Assembly (NCBI GenBank): GCA_029251165.1
Contig: JAQXDW010000089.1
Location: forward strand, 62,001-126,000
Source of the DNA: Myxococcota bacterium
GTDB taxonomy: Bacteria; Myxococcota_A; UBA796
DNA: 64,000 nt
Reading direction: 5' to 3'
Shown here: positions 24,923 through 33,479 of the stretch, piece by piece
Layout of the letters: every line of letters starts with the position of its first letter
Position numbering within the stretch: the stretch's first letter is position 1
Program-made: the position numbers and the translations under genes
The notes under the pieces: model-generated
Seen by the model: only the letters and a program-made list of their open reading frames with translations
What the model was told of the DNA's origin: nothing
The model's database searches: none

Positions 24923-25951
24923 TTGCCCCCACGCCGCAGCCGAAGACAGCGCCCCCTCCCCAAGCTGATCACCTTGATTGGCTTGTCGGTGCTGCTGCAT
25001 GCGGTGCTGCTTGCGTCGCTCCATCCCATCTGGGATCAGCTGACCTACATCGAGCCCCGCGGCGGCAAGACGATGCCAGTCACCTTGCTCATCGAGCAGC
25101 CCGAGCTCCCACCGGTTGAAGAAATCGAAGAAGAAGAGCCTGAGTTCAAGGGACAGATTGTCGATCTTGCGCCTCCCGAAGAGGAGATCACACCCGAGGA
25201 AGCAGACTACCTCGCAGCCCAGGATCAGGCCGTCGAGGAAGAGAGTCGAACGGAACAGTACCGGGTCAACCCAGATGTCCTGGCAGACAGCTACACCCGT
25301 GACGACCAGCTTCAGTTCGAGGACGTGGTCGACATGAACATCACCGATCCGTCCACTGGAGCGCAGGTGGGCAACGACCGCTTCGACCCCTCTGAGGACG
25401 GGCGGCTCTCTGCGCTCCCCTCCCCGTTCGCGCTCTCCAACAAAGACGGACTCCAGAAGCCTGTCCCGTCCTCATCGACGGAGGCGCGCCGTGCTGGTGC
25501 CCCCAACAACGACCTCCTCAACGAGCAGGTCAGCGACCGGACCCGCCTCAACGCCAAGGAGTACCTCTTTCACGGCTACATGATGCGGATCCGGCGCCTT
25601 GTGAACTTCTACTGGAACCAGAACATCCAGAACATGCCGCGGTCTGAGCCCCTCACCAAGCCGAGCTACACCACAGTGCTCGATGTCGTCTTGGACAGCA
25701 ACGGCGCGCTCGAGTCCATCGAGGTCATCCAGGACAGCGGCTCGGATGTTGTCGACAACTGCATCATTGATGCCTTTCGAATCGCGGGGCCATTCCCCAA
25801 CCCCCCTGAGCAGCTCATCTCGAAGGACGGGCGGGTCTACTTGCCCCAATTCAGCTTCGAGCTGACCCTTGGGCACGCGCAGGCACCATTTATTGGCGTC
25901 GATCCCCGCCAGGACGTCCGCTTTCCCGGGATCCTGAAGACCAACCGCTGA
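24923..25951 (+). CDS. TonB-like energy transducer (TonB C-terminal domain)
   Basis: 342 residues; TTG 24923 is the only start just before the membrane segment, since an in-frame stop lies at 24914. A basic N-terminus (RRSRRQRPLPK) is followed by one transmembrane helix (LITLIGLSVLLHAVLLASL), an acidic Glu/Pro-rich periplasmic stretch, and a TonB-type C-terminal domain: LFHGYMMRIRRLVNFYWNQN, TTVLDVVLDSNGALESIEVI, DAFRIAGPFPNPPE and GRVYLPQFSFEL. TonB passes the ExbBD proton-motive force to outer-membrane receptors. No receptor gene adjoins; an ExbD-like gene lies 21 kb away. Confidence 0.8.
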   Translation: MPPRRSRRQRPLPKLITLIGLSVLLHAVLLASLHPIWDQLTYIEPRGGKTMPVTLLIEQPELPPVEEIEEEEPEFKGQIVDLAPPEEEITPEEADYLAAQDQAVEEESRTEQYRVNPDVLADSYTRDDQLQFEDVVDMNITDPSTGAQVGNDRFDPSEDGRLSALPSPFALSNKDGLQKPVPSSSTEARRAGAPNNDLLNEQVSDRTRLNAKEYLFHGYMMRIRRLVNFYWNQNIQNMPRSEPLTKPSYTTVLDVVLDSNGALESIEVIQDSGSDVVDNCIIDAFRIAGPFPNPPEQLISKDGRVYLPQFSFELTLGHAQAPFIGVDPRQDVRFPGILKTNR

Positions 25952-25953
25952 GG

Positions 25954-26445
25954 CTACTCTTCAGCAACGATGCCACGCTGACGCGGATCAAACGACCAGT
26001 AGCCTGCGTGGGCGTTCTCGGGATCCAAGGCCGCGGCCTTCTTGAACGAAGCCCGTGACTCCGTGAGGAGGGCCTCAAATGCCCCGGGGTTCCCAAAGAC
26101 GATCGCGTCGGCATCCGCCTGACGCCGCAAGACCTCTCCGAGGGTTCCGTAGGCCAGGGACAGCACAACATCTTCGGGCAAGTCTTCCGTCCACTGCCCT
26201 CCAGTCTCTAAGGAGACAATGGCTGCGCGGAGGTGCTCCTCAGCTTCCACCAACTGGTCTGCGATCAGGAGGATGTTCGCAAGCTCCATGCGTGGCTCTG
26301 GGAGGCGCGGCTCCACCCGGAGGATCCCGCGCAGCAGCTCTGCTGCTCCGTCAACATCTCCGCGCTCGCGCGCAGCCATGGCCTGAAAGAAGCGGGACTG
26401 CAGTCCTGCAATGAGCGTGTCTTCGCTGTGGTTGATGTTGTCCAT
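25954..26445 (-). CDS. TPR-repeat protein
   Basis: 163 residues. Helical repeats of TPR type are visible: FFQAMAARERGDVDGAAELLRGILRVEP, RMELANILLIADQLVEAEEHLRAAI and SRASFKKAAALDPENAHAGYW. No signal peptide or membrane segment, so it is probably cytoplasmic. It follows the giant Ig-like lipoprotein gene by 24 bp and is the last gene of the 36426-25954 cluster. It converges with the TonB-like gene with 2 bp between stops. Confidence 0.78.
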   Translation of the reverse strand: MDNINHSEDTLIAGLQSRFFQAMAARERGDVDGAAELLRGILRVEPRLPEPRMELANILLIADQLVEAEEHLRAAIVSLETGGQWTEDLPEDVVLSLAYGTLGEVLRRQADADAIVFGNPGAFEALLTESRASFKKAAALDPENAHAGYWSFDPRQRGIVAEE

Positions 26446-26469
26446 GGCTGCCGGTGTAACCGAAGCAGC

Positions 26470-29400
26470 CTATGGAAGGAAGTTGCCAACCTTCACGCTA
26501 TCGGAGCAGCCAGCACCTTCATTCCAGGCCGCATCAAGCGGTATGGTCCGGAGGATGTACACTCCGTTGTCGACAACAAGACCGTCTTCGCCGCGGCCGT
26601 CCCAGCTCAGTGTGCCGACGCTGCTTCCAGTGACGCCTGCAGAGTGGTGGTCCATTCTCACCAGGTCCCCGTCGCTGTCGAGGACCTCGAGCCGCCACCA
26701 CTGAGCGACATCTGTTGCGGAGAGCGTGAGCGAGACGCTGTCAGCCTCCGAGCCAGCACCATCGTCACCATCGGGGCGAAATTCATCAACACTCAGTGAG
26801 CAAGAGGAGAGGTCTGGAGCATCATTGTCGACCTGTCCGAGCCCGAGTGAGAACGCGGAGGCGGCACCTGTAAACGCTCCGTCGAGGGAATTGCTGTCGG
26901 CATCAGTGACGTCTGTAGAGAGCCACAGCGTCCAGATGCCCTCGCTCAGCTCAATGTCAGAGGCGAGAGTCAGCTTCATCACGCTGTCTCTGAGGGCATC
27001 CGAGGCGTCGCTGTCGTAGAGTTCGTAGTCGAGGATCTCGACTGCGAGTCCGTCGCCGTCCAGAAGCTGGACCGTGTCATCGGTGATGCTGCTCGCGAGG
27101 AGGGGCTCGGAGAACTGAACCTCCAGCGATGAGATGGTGACGAAGCGTGAGCCGGAAGGATCGACTGTGCGAACGGTTGGCGGGTGCGCATCGTCGGTGA
27201 CGGTGGCATAGACCGCGCCGTCCGCTGCACCATCAGCGCGTCCCGCGTAGATGGTTCCAGCCCCTGCATAGAGCTGCGAGCCGGTGGCCCAGGTGAAGCT
27301 CCCCTCACCGTTGATGTCGAGAATGAGCTCGAGGCCAGCACCCGAGGTGGTCAGCGCAGCTCCAGAGAGTGTGCCGAGGTCTGTGCGCGCCAGGAGCGTG
27401 CCACCAGACGCCACCGCGCCGGTGCAGTCGACCGCAGAGACATCTACAGTGGTCTGCCCATCGGACAGCGAGGTGTCCGCCTGTAGTACGGCGCTCACTG
27501 AGCTGAGGGTCACAGGACCTGCGGGCTCACCGTCATCGTCTGCGACGTAGAGGACTGTGCTGGTCTGTGCGGCGCAGGCCTCATCGGTCGCGACGACCAC
27601 TGAGACATCAAAGACCCCCTCGCTCGTCCACGTCTTCGTGATGTCCTCCGTAGAGGAATGCTGCCAGCCATCTGTGTCGGTGTAGAAGTACCAGCTGCTG
27701 AGGACACCAATGGTCGGCTCGGAGCCCAGCGCAGAGAGTGTGATGGCGCTCGTTATGCCGCTGGTTCGACAAGCCACGCCTGTGGAGCTGCCGTCGATGG
27801 TAAGCGCTGCTATCGGCGGCGCGATGCAGTCCGATGAGAGCGCATCGAAGCGGCTGCTGGCGCCCGTAAAGGTCCCATCGGTAGCAGAGAGGGTGTCTGT
27901 GAAGCCGGCTGAGGACGGAACAAACTCAACCTCAGCGACACCGCCCGACCAAGTCGAGGCGCTCACCGAGGCGCCGAGGCCAGAGGCCGACGAGAGCGTC
28001 GCAGAGCCGCTGTACGCGGAGATGGTGTTGTCGTATGCATCCGCCGCGGTGAGTCGAACCACCAGCGCCTCGTTTACCCATCCCCAGACGCGCTCTGGCT
28101 CGACGAGGAAGTGATGCATGTCTGCAGCGGAGACCGTGAACGACATCGAGGAGCCGAGCCACTGCCCGGCCTGATTGGCCTCGAGGTGGTTGCCTTCCCA
28201 GGCGGTCGTGAACACGAGGCTTGAGAAGAGGGCCGTCCCATCGCTGCCGAGAGTGGCGATCGCTGAGATGTCGCCGCTGTCATCGAGCAGCTCAACATCC
28301 ACGCTGCCAGCCCCGACCTCGATGAATGGATTTTCGTAGGCGTCAAAGCCAGCAAGAGTCACCGAAGCGATCTGACCAGCGCGGACATTCCCGGGCCCGC
28401 TGAGCAACACCGAGGCCAGCCCCCCATTGACCACCTCAAACTTCGTAGAGATGGTCGAGAGACCAAGCACGTTCACGGTCAGCTGTCGATCCACCGCAGC
28501 CTGTGTGAGCACGCAGTGGTAGAGAACGCCAGTGGTATCGGTGCCATCAGGACTGCAGGACACCGGGGTTCCGCCAATCGAGAAGACCGGTGCGCCTTCG
28601 GTACCCTCCGAGGGCACCAGGATGTCGTTGCTGTAGGCATCCGTGACGCGCAGGGAGAAGTCGCGGCCGTCGTCAGCAGTGCTGAAGGCCTTGTCCGTGG
28701 AGACGATCGCGACCGAGGCCTCAGCGGGCTGAACCAGGATCACCTCCGAGAGGCCTGCGAGCACGCCGTCGGAGCTGGTGATGCTGATCTGCTCCTCTCC
28801 GGCCTTATACAGCTCGACATCGCAGAGCGCGAGTCCGTCTACAAACCCCGAGCAGTTCGCGGCGAGTGCGGTGCCGTCGCTGCTGTTAAACGCCAGAGGC
28901 TGGTCGTAGGTCGTGATGAGATTGTCGAACTGATCGTGGATCGAGATGAGCAACGGGACTGTCTGCTCTCCGGCAGTGACATCGGTAATGAAGGTGTCGA
29001 TGTCAAAGGAGGCTGGCGCACCCGCAGAGACCAGGAAGGAATCCGAGGCTCCCTCCAGGGTTCCGCTGTCGCTGACGATGCGGGCAATGAGCTTGTTCTC
29101 TGGACAGTCCTCAGAGGTCGCGCCGTGGATCTCAAAAGAGACCGTCCGAGTGTTGACGAGGCTGAAGTACTTGTCGTTGTCGATCTCGTCGGAGCACACC
29201 TCCTGGAGGTGGACCGTCAGCGCCTCATCGAGCTGGGTGGGGTTCTCAAGCTCATCGAGAAAAGAGAACTCGACGCTGAGGACGTCGCCAGCATTGAAGC
29301 TGCGGCTGTCTGAGGACAGAGAGACGTCGAGGAACTCAACCGCACCGGCCTCGAAGAAGAGGTCGACGCGCGCCTCATCGATCGAGGACTCTTCGAGGAC

Positions 29401-30096
29401 AGGGCGAATCTCCAGCTCAACGCTGCCTGGGTTCGTGATGTTGAACAGGACCAGGGCCTCGCCGTCCTCGTCGAGCATTCCACGAATCCCGTCTTCGTCA
29501 GCCAAGATGCGCTGATCGTTGAGGGTGACTTTGTGGAATGTGATGTCGACAGGCTCGCCATCATCACGTTCTGCGACGATGTCGATCTCGAGCGATTGAT
29601 GGACCGGCTCGCCATCCCAGCCTTCGAGGAAGAGGTTGAGGGCAATGTTCTCTCCTACTGAGTGGCTGTAGGAGTTTAAGTTGTCAATCCCGATGGCCCG
29701 AATCGCGGTGTCTGTGGCTCGAAAGGCCCCCGGAAGTACGACGTCCGCTCCCGTCGGGGTGCGGACATGCAGGTCATAGCGACCCGGCAGCAGCCCTGCG
29801 CGGACCCAGCCGCTAAGCTCGGTGTAGCTGCGAAGACTCACACCCTCGAGCTCAATACTGCCCAGCGGAGACTCAAGCCAGGCACGGTACTCACGGTCGA
29901 TGTCGACCTCACCGCCGGCAACCTGGACCGCAGGGAAGAGATCCTCACCCTCGATGGACAACTCAACGTCTAGTCCGCTGTACCACTCAGAGGGGAACAC
30001 GGACTGGAGGGTCGGCTCAGGCAAGCCTGGGCTGCACCCCACCACAGAAGCTGCGATGAGGAGTCGGTAAGCCGAGCTCACTTGTTTTCCAACCAC
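26470..30096 (-). CDS. Giant Ig-like repeat lipoprotein
   Basis: 1208 residues. The signal MVGKQVSSAYRLLIAASVVGC ends in a lipobox, so Cys21 is probably lipidated; GTG 30081 would give a shorter signal. The body is a string of beta-sandwich repeats of invasin/Big type with a recurring core such as DQFDNLITTYDQPLAFNS, DAYSNDILVPSEGTEGAP, DAYENPFIEVGAGSVDVEL and DAYDNTISAYSGSATLSS. Near the end follow a PKD-like segment (WTSEGVFDVSVVVATDE), an SbsA/Big_5-like domain (PTVRTVDPSGSRFVTISSLE) and an FlgD-like C-terminal fold (GTLSWDGRGEDGLVVDNGVY). Probably surface-exposed or periplasmic; adhesion or envelope scaffolding is inferred. Candidate terminator precedes it. Confidence 0.8.
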   Translation of the reverse strand: MVGKQVSSAYRLLIAASVVGCSPGLPEPTLQSVFPSEWYSGLDVELSIEGEDLFPAVQVAGGEVDIDREYRAWLESPLGSIELEGVSLRSYTELSGWVRAGLLPGRYDLHVRTPTGADVVLPGAFRATDTAIRAIGIDNLNSYSHSVGENIALNLFLEGWDGEPVHQSLEIDIVAERDDGEPVDITFHKVTLNDQRILADEDGIRGMLDEDGEALVLFNITNPGSVELEIRPVLEESSIDEARVDLFFEAGAVEFLDVSLSSDSRSFNAGDVLSVEFSFLDELENPTQLDEALTVHLQEVCSDEIDNDKYFSLVNTRTVSFEIHGATSEDCPENKLIARIVSDSGTLEGASDSFLVSAGAPASFDIDTFITDVTAGEQTVPLLISIHDQFDNLITTYDQPLAFNSSDGTALAANCSGFVDGLALCDVELYKAGEEQISITSSDGVLAGLSEVILVQPAEASVAIVSTDKAFSTADDGRDFSLRVTDAYSNDILVPSEGTEGAPVFSIGGTPVSCSPDGTDTTGVLYHCVLTQAAVDRQLTVNVLGLSTISTKFEVVNGGLASVLLSGPGNVRAGQIASVTLAGFDAYENPFIEVGAGSVDVELLDDSGDISAIATLGSDGTALFSSLVFTTAWEGNHLEANQAGQWLGSSMSFTVSAADMHHFLVEPERVWGWVNEALVVRLTAADAYDNTISAYSGSATLSSASGLGASVSASTWSGGVAEVEFVPSSAGFTDTLSATDGTFTGASSRFDALSSDCIAPPIAALTIDGSSTGVACRTSGITSAITLSALGSEPTIGVLSSWYFYTDTDGWQHSSTEDITKTWTSEGVFDVSVVVATDEACAAQTSTVLYVADDDGEPAGPVTLSSVSAVLQADTSLSDGQTTVDVSAVDCTGAVASGGTLLARTDLGTLSGAALTTSGAGLELILDINGEGSFTWATGSQLYAGAGTIYAGRADGAADGAVYATVTDDAHPPTVRTVDPSGSRFVTISSLEVQFSEPLLASSITDDTVQLLDGDGLAVEILDYELYDSDASDALRDSVMKLTLASDIELSEGIWTLWLSTDVTDADSNSLDGAFTGAASAFSLGLGQVDNDAPDLSSCSLSVDEFRPDGDDGAGSEADSVSLTLSATDVAQWWRLEVLDSDGDLVRMDHHSAGVTGSSVGTLSWDGRGEDGLVVDNGVYILRTIPLDAAWNEGAGCSDSVKVGNFLP

Positions 30097-30133
30097 TCCC
30101 CGACTCTAACAGTTGTCAATGAATTTCCGAGGG

Positions 30134-30158
30134 AAAACAAAAACATCAGACATTCTGA
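30134..30158 (-). terminator. Weak candidate terminator after the large exported protein gene
   Basis: On the minus strand TCAGA-ATG-TCTGA forms a 5-bp stem followed by TGTTTTTGTTTT. It lies 17-42 bp after the stop of the 30176-32593 gene and before the giant lipoprotein gene. The stem is short, so read-through is likely. Confidence 0.4.
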
Positions 30159-30175
30159 GCGGGCATCGCCGCAGA

Positions 30176-32593
30176 CTAATAGATGAATTTGTAGCCCGCC
30201 GACAGCCATACTCCACCGATAAAGCCTGTCCAACCGATGTCTTTTGCACCATCGGCCAAGGCCAGGCCGCCGACCTGTCCCTGGAGCTCACCATTGGGAA
30301 AGCGACGACCGACACCGCCGAAGAGCTGGAGGCCCGGGAGCGAAGCGATGCCCAGCGCGCTCGCGGTCGACTCCCTCTGCCCCGCAAAGCGGGTCTCCAG
30401 GTAGTACGGCGCTGCGGTGACCGCCATGCCCAGCCAGCCGGTGAGCTGACGAAGCTCCTGCCGCCCCAGCACACCGACGCCCACCGGAACGACCGTCAGC
30501 TCAAGCGAGACCTGCTCCCCCGTGACATCGTCCTCTACGCTGACCTGATCTCGATAGGAGCCGCCATAGACCCGCAGGAAGAGCGGGGCCTCCCAGCGGT
30601 CCACCTTCCAGTCGTGCTCCAGCGCGAGCCAGGGACTGCTCATCTCACCGAGCCCGCGGACCCAGCCCCCCACCGGGCCGGTCATTCGCTGGGTGATGCT
30701 GGGAACAACACGAAGATCCGTGGCTGCAATGAGGCCTCCCTTGCCGACCGCTGCGGTGATCTGTACCACTCCAGCAGCCAGCTCCTCTGGTGGCGTGTAG
30801 GTGGCAAAATAGCGACCGTCGGGTTCCCCGAAGACAGCTGTGAGGCGCCCCTGTGAGGCATCCAAGGTGATGTCCTCGTTGAGGATCGGTCGCCCGACAC
30901 GGTCTTCGAGCCGGATCTCCACCTCTGCAGAGAACCCGCCGCCAGCAATCAGGGTCCGGGGATCTGTAGACAGGAAGATCTCACGGACCCGCCCCGCCTC
31001 GATCGTGATGGACTCTGAGGTCAGGAGATCCGGTGTTCCTGGAGCCCTCCCAACCATCTCTCCAGGCTGCCACCCCGCAGCTGCGATGCGCTGATTGACG
31101 CTCGCCGAGAGCACCTGTGGGGTCTCCGCGACGAGCTCTGCGACCGCCCAGCCGAGGCTGTCTGTGTCGACCGTGACCTCTTGGTTTCCAGCCCTCAGCA
31201 GCATGGATACCGCCGCGACAGGCTCCCCCGCTCGGTTCAGGGCGCGACCAGCGACCGTTACTCCTCTCTCCATGGGGATGGCTGCAAGCTGCACATCCCA
31301 GACCGCCCCAAGTCCAGGCTGACGACTCCACGCTGCGGTGAGCTGGTCTCCTCCAGCCGACAGTGCGCCCTCGCCCAGGTACTCTCCAGAGAGCTCCCCG
31401 TCGCGGTCAGTCATCCGAAGGCTGCCCAGGCCGGCCCCAACGATGACCTCCGATGCGGACATGGATCGACCCTCGGTGTCCTCCAGGAAGATCCGAACCC
31501 GGGCACGCGGCAGATCAGCCGTCAGGGTCGTCGGGACCACCTGCAGCTGGAGCACGCCAGGAACAGGCGGCTGCTCCGGGAGCAAGACCACTGCACGCGC
31601 CTGATCCGCCAGGCTGCAGTCAAGCCGATCGTCTGACGGGACCGTCATGCTCCACTGCCCACCGTCGAGCTTTTCGCTGCTCAGCGCCGAGCCAGAGGAG
31701 CCAAAGCATGTCGGTGCCGCTCCCCGCCAGCTGCGTCCATCCGGTCGAACCGCCCACAGGAAGACCCGTGGTGCTGGCGCATCCGGCCCTGAGAGGCCTG
31801 CCGTCAGCCCCAGCAGACGCGGCAGGGCATCGCCACCGAGGGCCTGGCGGGTTCGCCCGACGTTGCCGAGCGTGTCTTGGGTGAGGATGTCGATGGTGTC
31901 CTCGCCCGGCCACACCTCAACCCTCGGCCTGACCTGACCAGAGGCGTTCGCGATGAACGGTCCGTACGAGCGCGTGCCGATGGTCACGGTCACTGAGGCC
32001 CCAGGCTCAGCCTGGAGTGGAAGCTGGGGCCGACCGCGAAGGCGAATGACGCCCCAGGTCGGCCTGATGTCCGGTCTCCGAGCATCGAGCACCCCGATGG
32101 GGATGGCGCGCGCGAAGGGACTCCGAGTCGGCAGCCAGGTGATCTCCAGGGCGCCCTCGACCGACTCGACCGACTGAATTCGCCCCTCCGCGACCGCAAC
32201 CGTGAGATCCGCCGGCTTCGGCAGCTCTGCTCCAGTGACGCGCAGCACGAGGGGAACTCCCTCTCCTGCGACGCCGGAGACTTCCGAGAGCGTCAAGCTC
32301 GGTTCTGCGAGGCTTCCGGGCGTAACGGACAGGGTGAGCGGCGGGGCTCCGGCGGTGGTTGCGACCAGTCGATCCTCGGCATCAGCGGCGCGGTAGGAAA
32401 ACTCCCAGAGTCCGTTGGCGAGCGGAGTGGCTTCTCCCAGCGTCCCGATCTCTGCGCGGACCACGGGAGGTCCCTCGCCGTCGATGACTGCAACCTGCAG
32501 CCCGACCCGCTCACCAGGCAGCGGAGGACCATCCGGGAACCAGGCGAGCAGCTCTGCTGCGGTCGCAGCCTGAAGGAGCGTGAGCAGCATCAT
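30176..32593 (-). CDS. Large exported protein with Ig-like domains and a possible C-terminal outer-membrane barrel
   Basis: 805 residues from ATG 32593 (ATGATG), 16 bp after the fecR-like stop; a longer frame to 32701 lies inside that gene. The N-terminus MMLLTLLQAATAAELLAW is a short uncharged signal sequence. Central Ig/carboxypeptidase-regulatory-like segments: GVTVAGRALNRAGEPVAAVS and EVEIRLEDRVGRPILNEDIT. The last 170 residues alternate strands rich in Tyr/Trp/Gly (PLFLRVYGGSYRDQVSVEDD ... GFIGGVWLSAGYKFIY) and end in an aromatic residue, as in outer-membrane beta-barrels. Acting with the FecR-like and Ig lipoprotein neighbours is inferred. No known family was recognised. Confidence 0.72.
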   Translation of the reverse strand: MMLLTLLQAATAAELLAWFPDGPPLPGERVGLQVAVIDGEGPPVVRAEIGTLGEATPLANGLWEFSYRAADAEDRLVATTAGAPPLTLSVTPGSLAEPSLTLSEVSGVAGEGVPLVLRVTGAELPKPADLTVAVAEGRIQSVESVEGALEITWLPTRSPFARAIPIGVLDARRPDIRPTWGVIRLRGRPQLPLQAEPGASVTVTIGTRSYGPFIANASGQVRPRVEVWPGEDTIDILTQDTLGNVGRTRQALGGDALPRLLGLTAGLSGPDAPAPRVFLWAVRPDGRSWRGAAPTCFGSSGSALSSEKLDGGQWSMTVPSDDRLDCSLADQARAVVLLPEQPPVPGVLQLQVVPTTLTADLPRARVRIFLEDTEGRSMSASEVIVGAGLGSLRMTDRDGELSGEYLGEGALSAGGDQLTAAWSRQPGLGAVWDVQLAAIPMERGVTVAGRALNRAGEPVAAVSMLLRAGNQEVTVDTDSLGWAVAELVAETPQVLSASVNQRIAAAGWQPGEMVGRAPGTPDLLTSESITIEAGRVREIFLSTDPRTLIAGGGFSAEVEIRLEDRVGRPILNEDITLDASQGRLTAVFGEPDGRYFATYTPPEELAAGVVQITAAVGKGGLIAATDLRVVPSITQRMTGPVGGWVRGLGEMSSPWLALEHDWKVDRWEAPLFLRVYGGSYRDQVSVEDDVTGEQVSLELTVVPVGVGVLGRQELRQLTGWLGMAVTAAPYYLETRFAGQRESTASALGIASLPGLQLFGGVGRRFPNGELQGQVGGLALADGAKDIGWTGFIGGVWLSAGYKFIY

Positions 32594-32609
32594 GTGTCGT
32601 CGAGGTCCA

Positions 32610-33479
32610 TCAGTTTCCCCAGAGGACCTCAGTGTTGACCGAGGGCGCCTCTGTGTCGCGCTGAATCTCCCAGGTCGCGCGCTCTCGGTTCCCCATGACA
32701 TCCTCGACCATCACCTCGATAGTGTTGTCTCCTTCCTGGAGCGGCAGGGCGGTCGAGAAGCGGCCGTCAGCGCCGGCACGAATGGTCGTGGGCTGCTGAT
32801 CTGCGCTGAGGAGGGAGACCGAGGCATAGGGGGATGTCTGCCCCTGGAGAGCGACCGCAGCATCTCGGGTGACGGTGTGCTCTGGCCAGGCGACCTCCAG
32901 CAGCAGCGAGGCAGGGATCGGAGCGGCCTGCGCAGGGAGGCCGGGTGCGACGCTGAGCCGCGTCCCCTCCGGCAGGCTCGAGACATCATCGAAGCCTTGA
33001 AGCGACAGCTCCCCGCGGCGGCCCTCGACACCGAGCGCACCGTCTGCACCTGCGACCACGTCGAATTCAGCATCCGTGGCGGAAACCCCACGTCCTCGGC
33101 TGGTGATGCTCAGGGCGGGTGACTCCGGACGGACCCGGGCGGTGACCCGCCCCTCCTCCAGCTCAATCCGGACGCCGCCGGCATCGACCCCGACCACCCG
33201 AATCGAGGAGGCACTGCTGAGTGTCATTCGGGTCTGCTCGTCGACCGCAAGCTCCGCAGCCCCCTGGGCACCGACGGTGAGCTCATCCTTCGGCAGCAGC
33301 CGCATGCCGGGCGTGGCGGATTCCTGGAGGCCGTCTTTGTCAGTCCGGACAACAACACCAGAGGTCGACACCACGCTCAAGCCGATCTCGTCGCTGTCGG
33401 AGAAGAGCAGCGTATAGCCCACAAGTCCTGCGATGAGCACGAGCATTGCTGCCAGGAGGGTCTGGATCTGCTCACGCAT
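32610..33479 (-). CDS. FecR-domain membrane protein
   Basis: 289 residues. One transmembrane helix (LLAAMLVLIAGLVGYTLLF, residues 8-26) is followed by a FecR-type domain: GVVVRTDKDGLQESATPGMR, LLPKDELTVGAQGAAELAVD, SASSIRVVGVDAGGVRIELE and GRVTARVRPESPALSITSRG. The C-terminal part (TVTRDAAVALQGQTSPYASV ... EGDNTIEVMVEDVMGNRERA) is an Ig-like domain of the glucodextranase type. FecR domains sense or relay periplasmic signals. Start overlaps the upstream kinase stop by 8 bp, so it is co-translated with the sensor. A role in signalling from the neighbouring exported proteins is inferred. Confidence 0.82.
   Translation of the reverse strand: MREQIQTLLAAMLVLIAGLVGYTLLFSDSDEIGLSVVSTSGVVVRTDKDGLQESATPGMRLLPKDELTVGAQGAAELAVDEQTRMTLSSASSIRVVGVDAGGVRIELEEGRVTARVRPESPALSITSRGRGVSATDAEFDVVAGADGALGVEGRRGELSLQGFDDVSSLPEGTRLSVAPGLPAQAAPIPASLLLEVAWPEHTVTRDAAVALQGQTSPYASVSLLSADQQPTTIRAGADGRFSTALPLQEGDNTIEVMVEDVMGNRERATWEIQRDTEAPSVNTEVLWGN

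Noticed and set aside
30079-30119. Promoter TTGACA before the giant lipoprotein gene
   Set aside because: The -35-like box lies only 18 bp before the start codon and no -10 box fits.
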